From Mesorhizobium amorphae (GTDB taxonomy: Bacteria; Pseudomonadota; Alphaproteobacteria; Rhizobiales; Rhizobiaceae): a stretch of DNA of 64,000 bases. Positions 8,966-17,703 of this stretch are shown piece after piece. A program made the position numbers and the translations under genes. The stretch is from NCBI RefSeq assembly GCF_014843845.1, contig NZ_JHQS01000056.1, forward strand, positions 240,713 through 304,712, given 5' to 3'. Position 1 is the first letter of the stretch; every line of letters starts with the position of its first letter. The notes under the pieces were generated by a model. That model saw only the letters and a list, made by a program, of their open reading frames with translations, did no database searches and was not told the origin of the DNA.

Positions 8966-9526
8966 ATGACCACGCTGTTCGGAACCCCTGACATTGCTAT
9001 CGGGATGATGGAAAGTGTCAGCCGGGTACGGCTGTTCGACGGACCTCTAGACTTGAGTTGGCGTCATTGTGCTACGACTTCGGACTTCATCGCCGATCTT
9101 TTCGCATTGCGCTTTCAGTCGTCCCGCAACGACTACAAGGAAGTGCGGCACAGCATCGGGTATCTGGTCAACGAGCTCATCGAAAATGCCGTCAAGTTTC
9201 GCGCACCGGGCGAAATCGTGATCGAGGCGTCGATGGATTCGGAGTGCTTCAAGCTCAAGGTGTCGAATGACCTCGATGGTGAAAACGCGTCCGAGTTCCA
9301 AAGTCTCCTGGCGGACATCACGGTTGGCGACCCCAGAGACCTGCTGATACAGCGAATCGAAGCGAATGCTGCGAACCCCGACGTGGTACGCTCCGGACTC
9401 GGATTGCTGACGTTGATGAGCGACTACGACGCGCGTTTGGCTTGGATATTCAGCTCTGCCGACGAAAGCGATCGGATTTGCCTGGAGACATATGCCTCCA
9501 TTCCGATCTCGCAAACGCACAACTAG
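8966..9526 (+). CDS. GHKL-type ATPase, RsbW/SiaB-like kinase
   Basis: A 186-residue cytoplasmic protein starting two bases after the phosphatase gene stop. The N-box is canonical (VNELIENAVKFRAPG, about 66-80) and a glycine box is present (RSGLGLLTLMSDYDARLAW, about 140), so ATP binding and kinase activity toward a STAS serine are plausible. The immediately following gene encodes such a STAS protein. It therefore forms the kinase arm opposing the PP2C phosphatase. It is sometimes labelled slr1658-superfamily (from memory). Compare the degenerate paralogue at 4886-5407, which lacks the glycine box. Confidence 0.82.
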   Translation: MTTLFGTPDIAIGMMESVSRVRLFDGPLDLSWRHCATTSDFIADLFALRFQSSRNDYKEVRHSIGYLVNELIENAVKFRAPGEIVIEASMDSECFKLKVSNDLDGENASEFQSLLADITVGDPRDLLIQRIEANAANPDVVRSGLGLLTLMSDYDARLAWIFSSADESDRICLETYASIPISQTHN

Positions 9527-9883
9527 ATGAAACGAAGCCAGGCTATGGAAATCAAAACAGACGACTACCGCGTGTGGATCGAAGGAAGCGATATCTTTTT
9601 CGACGGTGCAATGCGGCTTGCCAGTTCCGAGGCTGGTGCACCCATCATGGCTTTGGCGATCGGTGTTCTTGCCTCAAATCCCGCTTCCGTTACGCTCAAT
9701 TTAAAGGACCTTCAGTTTCTCAATTCTTCCGGCATCAACCTGCTGGCGAAATTTACCATCGAGGTGCGCAAGCATCCCGATGTTCGACTCATCGTGCGTG
9801 GAACGCCCGACATACCCTGGCAATCGAAATCATTGCCGAATCTGAAGAAGCTGCATCCCGCTGTGGTGCTTTTGATGGACTGA
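9527..9883 (+). CDS. stand-alone STAS-domain regulator
   Basis: A 118-residue protein, or 112 if translation begins at ATG 9545. Its frame begins directly after the stop of the kinase gene. It is a single STAS-like domain. LNLKDLQFLNSSGINLLAKF (about 63-82) carries the SSG site where anti-anti-sigma factors are phosphorylated. With the kinase and phosphatase next to it, it is the expected switch protein. Its output partner could be the methyltransferase fusion (5404-6582) or the GGDEF-EAL enzyme upstream; neither is proven. No sigma or anti-sigma factor gene is found in this cluster. Confidence 0.8.
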   Translation: MKRSQAMEIKTDDYRVWIEGSDIFFDGAMRLASSEAGAPIMALAIGVLASNPASVTLNLKDLQFLNSSGINLLAKFTIEVRKHPDVRLIVRGTPDIPWQSKSLPNLKKLHPAVVLLMD

Positions 9884-10188
9884 CCAGGTCGCCCGAAATT
9901 TGCAGGGGACTGCGTGGGCTTGCCGGCAACCCGAGATAGCATAGGCCAGCCGGGGACGGTGCGAGAGGCCGTACCGACAGTGAGAACGGTGCAGGATCGC
10001 CGCCTACAGCGAGATATGTACGCCCGGACAAGTATTTGGATGCGAAGCTAACGACAATCGCGCCTCGTGCGTAGATGTTCGTAGTGGCTTGGCGGGGGCT
10101 CGGCACAGGCGGCAGGCGTCCACGTTGGGGGGATGTCGGGCCGCCTGTGCCCGATCATGCCGCCGCCACGCGGTCAAAGGTGGTCGTC
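9884..10188. other. intergenic region after partner-switching operon
   Basis: About 305 bases without a convincing gene. The reading frame of the downstream ligase fragment stays open back to about 10075, but that stretch has low-complexity residues and is probably not translated. No strong terminator was recognised. Confidence 0.35.
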
Positions 10189-10809
10189 TTGAGTAAGCGT
10201 CCCAAGGTCAGCAGCGGCCGGCTGCAGTTCATTCCGCCGCAGATCCCGACTCCGGTCGAGCACCCGCCCGAAGATGAGGGATGGGTTCACGAGATCAAGT
10301 TCGACGGCTACCGGACGCAGATCATCATCGATAAAGGCGGCGTGCGTCTCTACAGCAAGAACGGCCACGACTGGACCACAAAATACTGGCCCATCGCGCT
10401 GGCAGCCGAGCTGCCATGCCGGGCTGCCATTCTCGACGGCGAGGTCATTGTAGCCGGCGAGCAGGGCGCTCCCGATTGTCCCGCGCTGGAAGCCGCGATC
10501 TGGAACGAGCCGAGCCGGTTGGTGTTCGTCGCATTCGACATTCTCCATCTCGACGGTCGCAATCTTGCCTCCTTGCCCCTGCTGCAGCGCAAGCAGGCGC
10601 TGTGGCAGCTGGTTGAGCCCGGCCTCGGCAAGATCCAGTACAGCGCGCATTTCGAAGGCAGTGCGCTAGCGATCTTCCGCGCCGTCGATGAGATGGGGCT
10701 CGAGGGCATCATCTCCAAGCGCGCCGACAGCCGCTACAGGAGCGGATCGTCGAACACATGGCTGAAGGCCAAATATTCTGCGCCCATTGCCGTGCCAGAC
10801 CGGCCCTGA
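10189..10809 (+). pseudogene. truncated LigD-like ATP-dependent DNA ligase fragment
   Basis: From TTG 10189 about 206 residues cover only the nucleotidyltransferase domain of an ATP-dependent ligase: EIKFDGYRT (motif I with the adenylated lysine), LDGEVIV, VFVAFDILHLDG, GLEGIISKRADSRYRSG and WLKAKY (motif V). The OB-fold that normally follows is missing. After WLKAKYSA the frame runs into sequence matching the sulfotransferase gene 3' end and stops after PDRP. Even the full ligase part of LigD at 37502-39997 is much longer. It is most likely a non-functional fragment, though a translated adenylation domain cannot be excluded. Confidence 0.72.
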
Positions 10810-10896
10810 TCCCAACCGCAACAGCGCCAGGGACTTCCGCTCGACAATGTCGCTGAAATAGGAACCGAACGTTTCGGAACGATGGCGGAATTGCCA
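10777..10896 (+). pseudogene. decayed copy of sulfotransferase gene 3' end
   Basis: This stretch aligns with 474-590. Shared blocks include TCTGCGCCCAT, ATCCCAACCGCAACA, GGACTTCCGCTCGACA and TGTCGCTGAAATAG, with small indels that break the frame. It is therefore a remnant of a second sulfotransferase-type gene, or a duplicated end, now joined to the ligase fragment. No transposase or clean target-site duplication accompanies it. Confidence 0.75.
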
Positions 10897-10899
10897 TGC

Positions 10900-11631
10900 T
10901 CACACATGCACGGTGCCATGCGACAGCTCGCCTTCCTCACTGCTGACGAGGAAGGCCGCGGCGAGCAGCGCGGCATAGCAGAACCCCACTATGCACGCGA
11001 CGACGATGCCGGGCACGGGACCGAGCGATGCTACCCGCATAGCGTCGAGGAACGAGGCGCCGAAGCCGATCGGTGACCCTTCGCGCTGCAGGCTGGGCGT
11101 CGTGATCTTCAGCACCCAGGCCAGCATCAGGATCGTGTACATGAAGAGGTAGTTGCGCCGCAGCCGCCGCACCAGCGCCGCACGCTGCGAGATCAGGAAG
11201 CGGGGCGAGCGCAAGCCTTCACCGACAATGGCCAGCCAGTTGGAGGCGTAGTCCGGCTGCGGCGAGAAGATTTGCGCGAAGTAATAGCGTTCGAACTGGC
11301 GCACCCGGGCCCGGTAGACGTCGAAGAAGCGGTAGCGCCGCGCCTCGATCCACAACAGCAGCGTGATCAAAAGCATGGCGAACAGCAGCACCCCGTGATG
11401 GGCGCTGGGCGTCGACAGCGACACCGACAGCATGGCGGCGACGACCGTGATCGCCCAGTTGCTGGTCCGGTCGAGCCGGTCGCGCCAGCCGGCCATGCGG
11501 CCGATCTCGGCGCGATGGAAATGCGACATCGTGGTTGCCAGTTCCGATGAGGTGAGCTTCATCGCGAACGCATCCGACGCCCGCGGCGCTGCTGCCGCCT
11601 CGGTGGATTTCACGGTCCGGACCTGGGACAT
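10900..11631 (-). CDS. DUF2270-type integral membrane protein
   Basis: A protein of about 243 residues starting MSQVRTVKST at 11631, behind a purine-rich AGGGG; the frame is open further upstream. A basic cytoplasmic N-terminal part (HFHRAEIGRMAGWRDRLDRTSNW) precedes a pair of membrane helices (VVAAMLSVSLS; VLLFAMLLITLLLW). A loop containing RRYRFFDVYRARVRQFERYYF follows, then two further helices (YLFMYTILMLAWVL; PGIVVACIVGFCYAALL). This arrangement matches DUF2270 proteins, whose function is unknown. It is the last gene before the sulfotransferase remnant. Confidence 0.8.
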   Translation of the reverse strand: MSQVRTVKSTEAAAAPRASDAFAMKLTSSELATTMSHFHRAEIGRMAGWRDRLDRTSNWAITVVAAMLSVSLSTPSAHHGVLLFAMLLITLLLWIEARRYRFFDVYRARVRQFERYYFAQIFSPQPDYASNWLAIVGEGLRSPRFLISQRAALVRRLRRNYLFMYTILMLAWVLKITTPSLQREGSPIGFGASFLDAMRVASLGPVPGIVVACIVGFCYAALLAAAFLVSSEEGELSHGTVHV

Positions 11632-11977
11632 CCCCTGCCATGCGCCTCCCGAACGCAGTGGCCGGCCGAAACAAACCGGCCACACCCCGAAAAACACAAC
11701 GCGCGGCCGGCTGAAACGTTCCAGCGCGGCTCAGAATGTCTGGCGTGGAAAAGATGGGCGACCGACGAGCGGGGGGCGGGGGGTGGGTTTCGCCGGTCAC
11801 CCAGGACAGGGGGCCATGAATAAAGCAAGCGTAGGCCCTGACCCCACTATGCCATTGGCATGGCTGCGAGAACAGCCCTTCCTCTGCTGCCAGTTCCAGA
11901 ACGGCCGAACGCGTCTCGCCGCCGCTCGGAGCCGCTGCTTGTCTTCCTCTTACCGCTCGCGCTTGGCGCGGAGCGCT
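11632..11977. other. intergenic region between two minus-strand genes
   Basis: About 346 bases. No gene, repeat or RNA was recognised. It must contain the promoter of the DUF2270 gene and the 3' end region of the diguanylate cyclase gene. Confidence 0.35.
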
Positions 11978-14197
11978 TCAGCCCTTGATGTCCGCGCTCG
12001 CTTTGGCGGCTGATACCAACTGGATCGAGGGCCGCTCACCGGGGGTGCTGGTCTTGGCGACGACGACCCGGTCGCGTCCTTCGCCCTTGGCATCGTAGAG
12101 CGCGTGATCGGCGGCATTGGTGATTTCTGCCCAGCCCGTGCCATGCTCGGGATAGGCGGCGACGCCGAACGAGACCGTCACGGTGCCCAGTGTGCGACCG
12201 CGATGCGTCAGATGCAGCTGCCTGATAGCCTGGCGCAGCGCTTCCGCCCGCTGGGCGCCTTCCTCGAGCGAGCATCCCGGCATGACGATGGCGAATTCCT
12301 CGCCGCCATAGCGCGACACGACATCGCTGTCCCTGGCGTGCTCGATCAATGTGGCGGCGACCTGTTTGAGCACGAGGTCGCCGGCTTCGTGGCCGAACGT
12401 GTCGTTGAACTGCTTGAAATGATCGACGTCGAGCATGAGGATCGTCAGCGGCTGGGCCGAGCGCTCCATCCGGCGCAGTTCGCGGCTGCTGGTTTCCTCG
12501 AGATAGCGCCGGTTGAACAGGCCGGTGTTCGGATCGCGGATCGATTGCTGCCTGAGCGTCTCGCGCAGGCGCAGATTGGCCAGCGCCAATGCCAGCGTGT
12601 CGACGACACCGCGCAGGATCTGCTGCCGTTCAGCCAGCCATTGCGGCTTGTCGGCCGCGTTCGGCTCGCACAGATGCAGGATGCCAAGCGTCTCGCCTTG
12701 CGCCGCCAGCGGCATGCAGACATAGCCCTTCTTGCCGTTCTCGGTGATATGGGCGCAGCGCGGCGTCAGCATGCCCGGACCGGCGACATGCTCCTGGCCG
12801 CGCCGCAGCGCCCAGCAATCCTCGGGCGCAAATTGCGTGACGCTCGACCGGACGTCGCCCCAATGCGCCATCTCCTCGACCAGGTTGCGCGAGGCGCTGG
12901 TCAAATGCACGGTTCCGCTCAAGCCGCCCAGGAACTCTGTCATGGCGGTGCCGACCACTGAGAAGGCTTCGGGGAAGGTCACGCAGGCCTGCAGCAGTTC
13001 GCCAAGCTTCACCAGGCGGGTCGTGGTTTCCGACTTCTCGTGCAGCTCGCGGTTGAGGATTGCCAGCTGATCGGCACGCTCGTTGACGACCCCTTCGGCG
13101 CGGCGCAGCTCGCTGATGTCGTTGAGCGTCAGGACCAGACCGCCGTCGGATCGGCTGAGTGGACTGCAACTGGCGATGACCGGCAGATGCGAGCCGTCGG
13201 ATTTGGTCAGGCGCACTTCGCCCTGGTGCTGGCGGCCGGTGGCCAAAGCCATTTCGACGGGAGAAGCGCCGGCCGCGAACGCACCGCCTCTCGGGTCGCG
13301 CACCGTCAGCACCGCATCCCATTGCTGCCCGACGATCTTGTCGGCGCGCCGCCCGATCATCATTGCGGCCGCCGGATTGGCGCTGGCGATGCGGCCGTCG
13401 CCGTCCAGCACCGCTATGCCTTCGGCCGCCGTCTCGACGATATCCTCGATATGCGCCCGCGCCGATGCAAGCTGGTCCGCCATCGTGTTGAACCCATCGG
13501 CCAGCTGGCCGAATTCATCCTTGCGGGCATGGCTGATGCGCGTCATGGCATTGCCTTTCGCCAGCGCTTCCATGCCGCGCATCATATCGTTGAGGCCGGC
13601 ACCGAAACGGCTGAGCAGCATCCATGCAAACCCCACCGCGACCAGCACGGCCGCCGCCGCGCTGAGGCCAACCAGCCAGAGCAGGCTGTTGGTGCGTTGC
13701 TCCGCGGCATGCAGAACAGGGTCATATTCCAGCAGCACGGCGCCAATGATCGTATCGGCAGGATATTCGATTGGCACGGCGAGTATGGCGTTCACTTCCT
13801 CCGGGTCGACAAATCTGCGCGCAACGCCGTCCTCCAGCGTCTGGCCGATTTCGTTGCCGGGGTCGTGCTCGAATTTGTCGCCGACATGGTGCTCCTCGTC
13901 GCCGGCATGGGCGACGACGACCTTGTTGCGGTCGAGGACCAGGAAATCCCGATGCAGGCGGCGGTGCTGGTGCAGCATGAATTGCTTGAGCGCCTCAGGC
14001 CGCTCGAACAGCGAAGGCGTCCCGTCGGATGATTTGAAGACAATCGTGTCGGCCAGTTCCTGCGCGACATTGGTTGCTTCGGTCAGTCCCAGATATTTGG
14101 TCGCCGCGATCTGCGTGAAGATGGCGACGCCGCCAACCAGGCCGATCAAGGCCGCGGCGCTGACCATGCTGAGGATGATCTGGCTTCTAATGCGCAT
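11978..14197 (-). CDS. membrane diguanylate cyclase (HAMP-PAS-GAF-GGDEF)
   Basis: A 739-residue protein. An N-terminal membrane helix (about 8-30) and a second one (about 174-198, LLWLVGLSAAAAVLVAVGFAW) flank a periplasmic sensor region. HAMP (about 200-250), PAS (about 255-370, IAVLDGDGRIASANPAA), a GAF-like domain (about 400-545) and GGDEF (about 570-720) follow. The catalytic loop is GGEEF, and RDSD lies five residues before it, giving a product-inhibition I-site. It should synthesise c-di-GMP at the membrane. It is a second c-di-GMP enzyme within 10 kb of the GGDEF-EAL protein but is not in the same operon. Confidence 0.92.
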   Translation of the reverse strand: MRIRSQIILSMVSAAALIGLVGGVAIFTQIAATKYLGLTEATNVAQELADTIVFKSSDGTPSLFERPEALKQFMLHQHRRLHRDFLVLDRNKVVVAHAGDEEHHVGDKFEHDPGNEIGQTLEDGVARRFVDPEEVNAILAVPIEYPADTIIGAVLLEYDPVLHAAEQRTNSLLWLVGLSAAAAVLVAVGFAWMLLSRFGAGLNDMMRGMEALAKGNAMTRISHARKDEFGQLADGFNTMADQLASARAHIEDIVETAAEGIAVLDGDGRIASANPAAAMMIGRRADKIVGQQWDAVLTVRDPRGGAFAAGASPVEMALATGRQHQGEVRLTKSDGSHLPVIASCSPLSRSDGGLVLTLNDISELRRAEGVVNERADQLAILNRELHEKSETTTRLVKLGELLQACVTFPEAFSVVGTAMTEFLGGLSGTVHLTSASRNLVEEMAHWGDVRSSVTQFAPEDCWALRRGQEHVAGPGMLTPRCAHITENGKKGYVCMPLAAQGETLGILHLCEPNAADKPQWLAERQQILRGVVDTLALALANLRLRETLRQQSIRDPNTGLFNRRYLEETSSRELRRMERSAQPLTILMLDVDHFKQFNDTFGHEAGDLVLKQVAATLIEHARDSDVVSRYGGEEFAIVMPGCSLEEGAQRAEALRQAIRQLHLTHRGRTLGTVTVSFGVAAYPEHGTGWAEITNAADHALYDAKGEGRDRVVVAKTSTPGERPSIQLVSAAKASADIKG

Positions 14198-14362
14198 GGC
14201 ACGAATCCGCCGGGAATGCCGGCATCCTATGCGCTGGATCGAGCCTGTATTTCATTGTCGATCTTTTATTACCAAATGCTTATTAACGTACTAACGGCGA
14301 CCAAGCCCCGAAGCCTGTCTCGTAGCGTTTTCATCAAAGACGGGTGATTGCCGACCCGCAGG

Positions 14363-14397
14363 CCGATAACAAAGGCCGCTCCCTTCCGAAGCGGCCT
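14363..14397 (-). terminator. rho-independent terminator
   Basis: An AGGCCGCT/AGCGGCCT stem (14373-14397) with a nine-base loop; on the minus strand it is followed by TTGTTAT. It is placed to end the transcript of the 62-residue protein gene at 14482-14670. Confidence 0.55.
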
Positions 14398-14481
14398 CGC
14401 TATTCTGCCATGTCGCTTTCGGCCGTGTGGGACGGCCTTTTGGGAGTGCCCGACCGTGTCGTCAGCCCGGGCTTCGTGGGA

Positions 14482-14670
14482 CTACCGCAGCCTTGCCGAC
14501 CGAGGAAAATCCACCACTTCCGCCGCCGGTCGTGTGTACTGGGCAGCAACGATCGCCTCGATCAACAGGTCGAGCGCCGAAAGGGCCTCGCTGCTCGTTT
14601 CGTCGTCGCCGCGCAGATAGTGGCAGGCCCGCTCCAGATGCAGGCGAGCGGCGGCAAAGTCGCTTTTCAT
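14482..14670 (-). CDS. small conserved-looking hypothetical protein
   Basis: A 62-residue protein (MKSDFAAARLHLERACHYLR at the start) with AAGGAGA just before the ATG and a terminator 100 bases downstream. It is mainly helical (ERACHYLRGDDETSSEALSALDLLIEAIV), acidic in the middle, and ends with VVDFPRSARLR. It looks like a genuine monocistronic small gene of the kind seen in rhizobia. It has no known domain, signal or membrane segment. Function unknown. Confidence 0.7.
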   Translation of the reverse strand: MKSDFAAARLHLERACHYLRGDDETSSEALSALDLLIEAIVAAQYTRPAAEVVDFPRSARLR

Positions 14671-14799
14671 TAGCTTCTCCTTATTGCCCGCCGTCTAACG
14701 AAGATGCGCGACTCGCTTTACCCGAAAGCAAACATCCACAGCCGCATTTGAATCGAATTGTCTCGACGCCGCTTGGTGCGCCGGAGGGTGAGTGACCCG

Positions 14800-14988
14800 T
14801 GCAACCGATGTCGCCTGCAACCGTTGTTGATCGTCATGGGCGTAGCGCGGCGCCCTGGCGAGGAACTGATGTTCGGTGAGACGACGAGCGATGTGCTGCA
14901 GCGCTGCCGCTGCCCTGTGGTGCTCATCTCCGACGACCGGCTGCCTCGCGACGACGCCCGCGTGGCCTCGCGCTCCGGCACGGGTTGA
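14800..14988 (+). pseudogene. remnant of a universal-stress-protein-type domain
   Basis: The frame encodes LLIVMGVARRPGEELMFGET followed by TSDVLQRCRCPVVLIS. This is the C-terminal strand-loop-strand of UspA-type domains, including the ATP-binding G-x(2)-G-x(9)-G region as found in transporter-linked Usp domains. The N-terminal two thirds of such a domain are absent and no ribosome binding site precedes it, so it is a gene relic. Confidence 0.6.
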
Positions 14989-15024
14989 CAGGGGCGGGCG
15001 GCGAGAGGTGTGGCCCTGCCGCAC

Positions 15025-15696
15025 TCACTTACCGTCGAAGAAATTACTAATCGCGGCTTCCAGTTTCTCGATGAATTGGGGGTTGTGGCAGCTTCCCGCC
15101 CAGATCATCGCGTTCAGGCGCATATCCCGGTTGAGGAAGTTCACCTTCCTGGTCTCCAGCAGATATTCCGCGATGTCGAAATGCCGTCCCTTGATGGCCT
15201 CGATCAGCGCATTGTTGCGCCCGGTCTTGTCCATCAAATTGACGTCGGCGCCATGCTCCACGAGCAGCTTCACGACATCCAGATGCCCGTTCTTGGCGGC
15301 TTCGATCAGCGCGGTGCGGCCGTAATAGTCGGCGCGTGCATCGATGTCGATTGCACGATGTTTCACGAGGACCGAGATGGAAGCGTAATGGCCCTTGGCC
15401 GCCGCCAGGCTCAACGGCGTGCTCTTCCACTTGTTTCTGGAGTTCACGTCGATTTCGGGGTGCTCGATCAACGCTTCGACCGTCGCCGTGTGGGCATTGA
15501 GGGCCGAAAGATGCAGCGCCGACCAGCCGCCTTCGTCCGCCTGATTGATGTCCGCACCGGCCGCCAGTTCCGATTGCACGGCCTCCGCATCGCCTTTCTC
15601 TGCGGCGACGAGCAGGCTCGACCACCCCCTGGCGTCTTCGGCTTCCAAGCTTTTGGTCAATGCGGTGGCTCCCGATGCGACTGGCCAGAATACCAT
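15025..15696 (-). CDS. ankyrin-repeat protein
   Basis: About 223 residues from ATG 15696 (MVFWPVASGATALTKSLEAE). About six ankyrin repeats are visible; the clearest reads YYGRTALIEAAKNGHLDVVK followed by LLVEHGADVNLMD, and others carry GWSALHLSALNAHT and STPLSLAAAKGH. It is a protein-protein interaction module with no enzymatic domain. The frame stays open upstream to 15909, but that part overlaps the MFS gene on the same strand and is rich in R and P, so I excluded it. The start may be slightly different. Its partner is unknown. Confidence 0.78.
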   Translation of the reverse strand: MVFWPVASGATALTKSLEAEDARGWSSLLVAAEKGDAEAVQSELAAGADINQADEGGWSALHLSALNAHTATVEALIEHPEIDVNSRNKWKSTPLSLAAAKGHYASISVLVKHRAIDIDARADYYGRTALIEAAKNGHLDVVKLLVEHGADVNLMDKTGRNNALIEAIKGRHFDIAEYLLETRKVNFLNRDMRLNAMIWAGSCHNPQFIEKLEAAISNFFDGK

Positions 15697-15790
15697 ACAT
15701 CGTGCCGGTTTTGGTGGTGTTCGGCAACGGGATCGGCGACAAATCCTGGAGCGATGGCCGCTCCCGCGAGCGGCCATCGCTTTGGCACGC

Positions 15791-17002
15791 CTATGCCGGC
15801 TGCAGTTCTGCCCTGCGCGGCAAAGGAGGAAAGGCGATGGCAATTCCCGCCGCACCCAGTCCGACAAGCGCCGAGCCGATGAACAGCCAGGAGTAGCTGG
15901 CATAGGCATCGAACACCATGCCGCCGGCGAGCGGGCCGAAGGCCATGCCGAGGCTGGACAGCATTGTGGCGGCGCCGAGCACCGTGCCGATGATGCGCCC
16001 GCCGAAATATTCGCGCGCCAGCACCGCGTAGAGGGGCATCACGCCGCCATAGGTGGCGCCGAAGATGACGGCCAGCACATAGAATTGGTCGAGCTCCCGG
16101 ACGGCGAGATAGCCGGCGATCACCACGGCCTGGATCGCCAGTCCGGCGACCAGCACCGGCTTGACGCCGAGACGGTCGGCAAGCACGCCATAGAGCAGCC
16201 TGCCGCCGAGCCCAGCAAGACCCTCGACGCTGTAGATGGTGACCGCCGCCATCGGGGCGACGCCGCAGAGCATCGCATAGCTGACCATGTGGAAGATCGG
16301 GCCGGAGTGCGCGGCGCAGCAGGCAAAGAAGGTGAGGCCGAGCACTATGAACTGCGGCGAGCGCAGCGCCTGGCCAACCGACATGCCGGGATCGTCGGCG
16401 GCGGGACCGGCAGCGGCGCCGTCGGCGGCAGTAACGGGGACAGGCGGCTGGCGCACCAGGAAGGCGACCGGCAACAAGAGCACCCAGGCCATCACGCCGA
16501 TGTCGAACATGGCGGTGCGCCAGTCATAGGCCGTGATCAGCCAGCGCGCGAAGGGCGAGATCGTCATCGGCGCCACACCCATGCCAGCCGAGACCAGCGA
16601 CACCGCAAGGCTGCGATTGGTGTCAAACCAGGTCGTGGTCAGCGCGATCATCGGCGCGAAGAAGGCACTGGCCGCGAGCCCGACCAGCACGCCATAGGTG
16701 ATCTGGAACGCCAGCAGCGAGCCGGAGCGGCTGGCCAAGACCATCGCCAGCCCCAGCAGCAGAGTGCCGGCGAAGACGACGGGGCGGGCGCCGACGCGGT
16801 CGTAGATGGCGCCCCAGGCAAAACCGCCGAGGCCCATCACCAAAAAATTCAGCGTCATCGCGCTCGATATGCCGGCGCGCGACCACTGCGTGTCGAGCGC
16901 CATCGGCTCCAGGAAGATCGCCAGCGAAAACATCACGCCGATGGCGACACAGCTCATCAGCGCGCCAGCCGCGACGATGACCCAACGATAGGAAGGCTTC
17001 AT
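15791..17002 (-). CDS. MFS transporter, monocarboxylate/oxalate-formate type
   Basis: A 403-residue protein with about 12 membrane helices in two halves around a hydrophilic loop (about 185-210, rich in A, D and P). The conserved MFS loop between helices 2 and 3 appears as GAIYDRVGARPV, and the mirrored loop as GVLADRLGVKPV. The overall pattern (YRWVIVAAGALMSC, TWFDTNRSLAVSL) resembles the monocarboxylate porter and oxalate/formate antiporter branch. The substrate cannot be read from sequence. GGGAG precedes the ATG. It is followed by the ankyrin gene on the same strand after about 95 bases. Confidence 0.88.
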   Translation of the reverse strand: MKPSYRWVIVAAGALMSCVAIGVMFSLAIFLEPMALDTQWSRAGISSAMTLNFLVMGLGGFAWGAIYDRVGARPVVFAGTLLLGLAMVLASRSGSLLAFQITYGVLVGLAASAFFAPMIALTTTWFDTNRSLAVSLVSAGMGVAPMTISPFARWLITAYDWRTAMFDIGVMAWVLLLPVAFLVRQPPVPVTAADGAAAGPAADDPGMSVGQALRSPQFIVLGLTFFACCAAHSGPIFHMVSYAMLCGVAPMAAVTIYSVEGLAGLGGRLLYGVLADRLGVKPVLVAGLAIQAVVIAGYLAVRELDQFYVLAVIFGATYGGVMPLYAVLAREYFGGRIIGTVLGAATMLSSLGMAFGPLAGGMVFDAYASYSWLFIGSALVGLGAAGIAIAFPPLPRRAELQPA

Positions 17003-17216
17003 GATTGGCTCCCGAAATCAGTTCGATGCGGCGCGACCTCTTTCGTGCCTTGTCGCGCCGCTTGCGTCCGAAGGACGCTGTGGCGGGCGCCGATCCTACA
17101 ATCCGGTTGCATTTTTTATCCAGTTTGTGCCGCAGCGAAATGCGACAGGTCCTGCGAATTGACCGGACGCCATCCTAACCTAGATTGAAGTCATTGCGAT
17201 CAGGAGGAGTGAAACA

Positions 17217-17636
17217 ATGGAGCTTCATCGGGGCCGTCTAGTCGACCACATCCAGCTCGTCGTGCGCGATCTGAAGGCGAGTCGACGTTTCTATGGTGCG
17301 GTCCTCGACGTGCTGGACATTCCTGTCGGCGGCGAGGCCGAGGACTACTTCTGGGCCGACGAGTTGTTCGTCTCCAGCGCCGACAGCCGCGCCGCACAAG
17401 GCGTGCTGACCGGCCGCCACCATCTCGCCTTCCAGGCCAGGGACCGCGCCATGGTCGATACCTGGTACAAGGCCGGACTTGCAGCCGGCGGCCGCGACAA
17501 TGGCGGGCCGGGCGAGCGTCCCTACCACCCCGGCTACTACGCCGCCTTCCTGCTCGACCCGGACGGCAACAACATCGAGGCGGTGTTCCATGGTGAGGCG
17601 AAGCGCAGCGCCGCTTCGGTGGAGATCAATTTCTAG
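17217..17636 (+). CDS. VOC-family (glyoxalase/dioxygenase fold) protein
   Basis: A 139-residue single-domain protein. Metal-ligand positions typical of the family are seen: H in LVDHIQLVV near residue 10, H in HHLAF near 70, and E in NNIEAVFHG near 122. FYAAFLLDPDGNNIE-type wording near the C-terminus is characteristic. It may be a glyoxalase, dioxygenase or resistance protein; the family is too broad to choose. AGGAG precedes the ATG. It is divergent from the MFS gene and convergent with the ABC importer operon. Confidence 0.85.
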   Translation: MELHRGRLVDHIQLVVRDLKASRRFYGAVLDVLDIPVGGEAEDYFWADELFVSSADSRAAQGVLTGRHHLAFQARDRAMVDTWYKAGLAAGGRDNGGPGERPYHPGYYAAFLLDPDGNNIEAVFHGEAKRSAASVEINF

Positions 17637-17703
17637 CCGTGCCATCGGTGATCTTGGCACAAGGCGGTCATTGTCGCCGCGTTCGCGCGGCATGCTCGCA
17701 GGA

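Noticed and set aside
15545..17188. 547-codon open frame on the plus strand rich in H, R, G and A
   Set aside because: Opposite to the MFS and ankyrin genes, which have clear domains; the biased composition marks a shadow frame.
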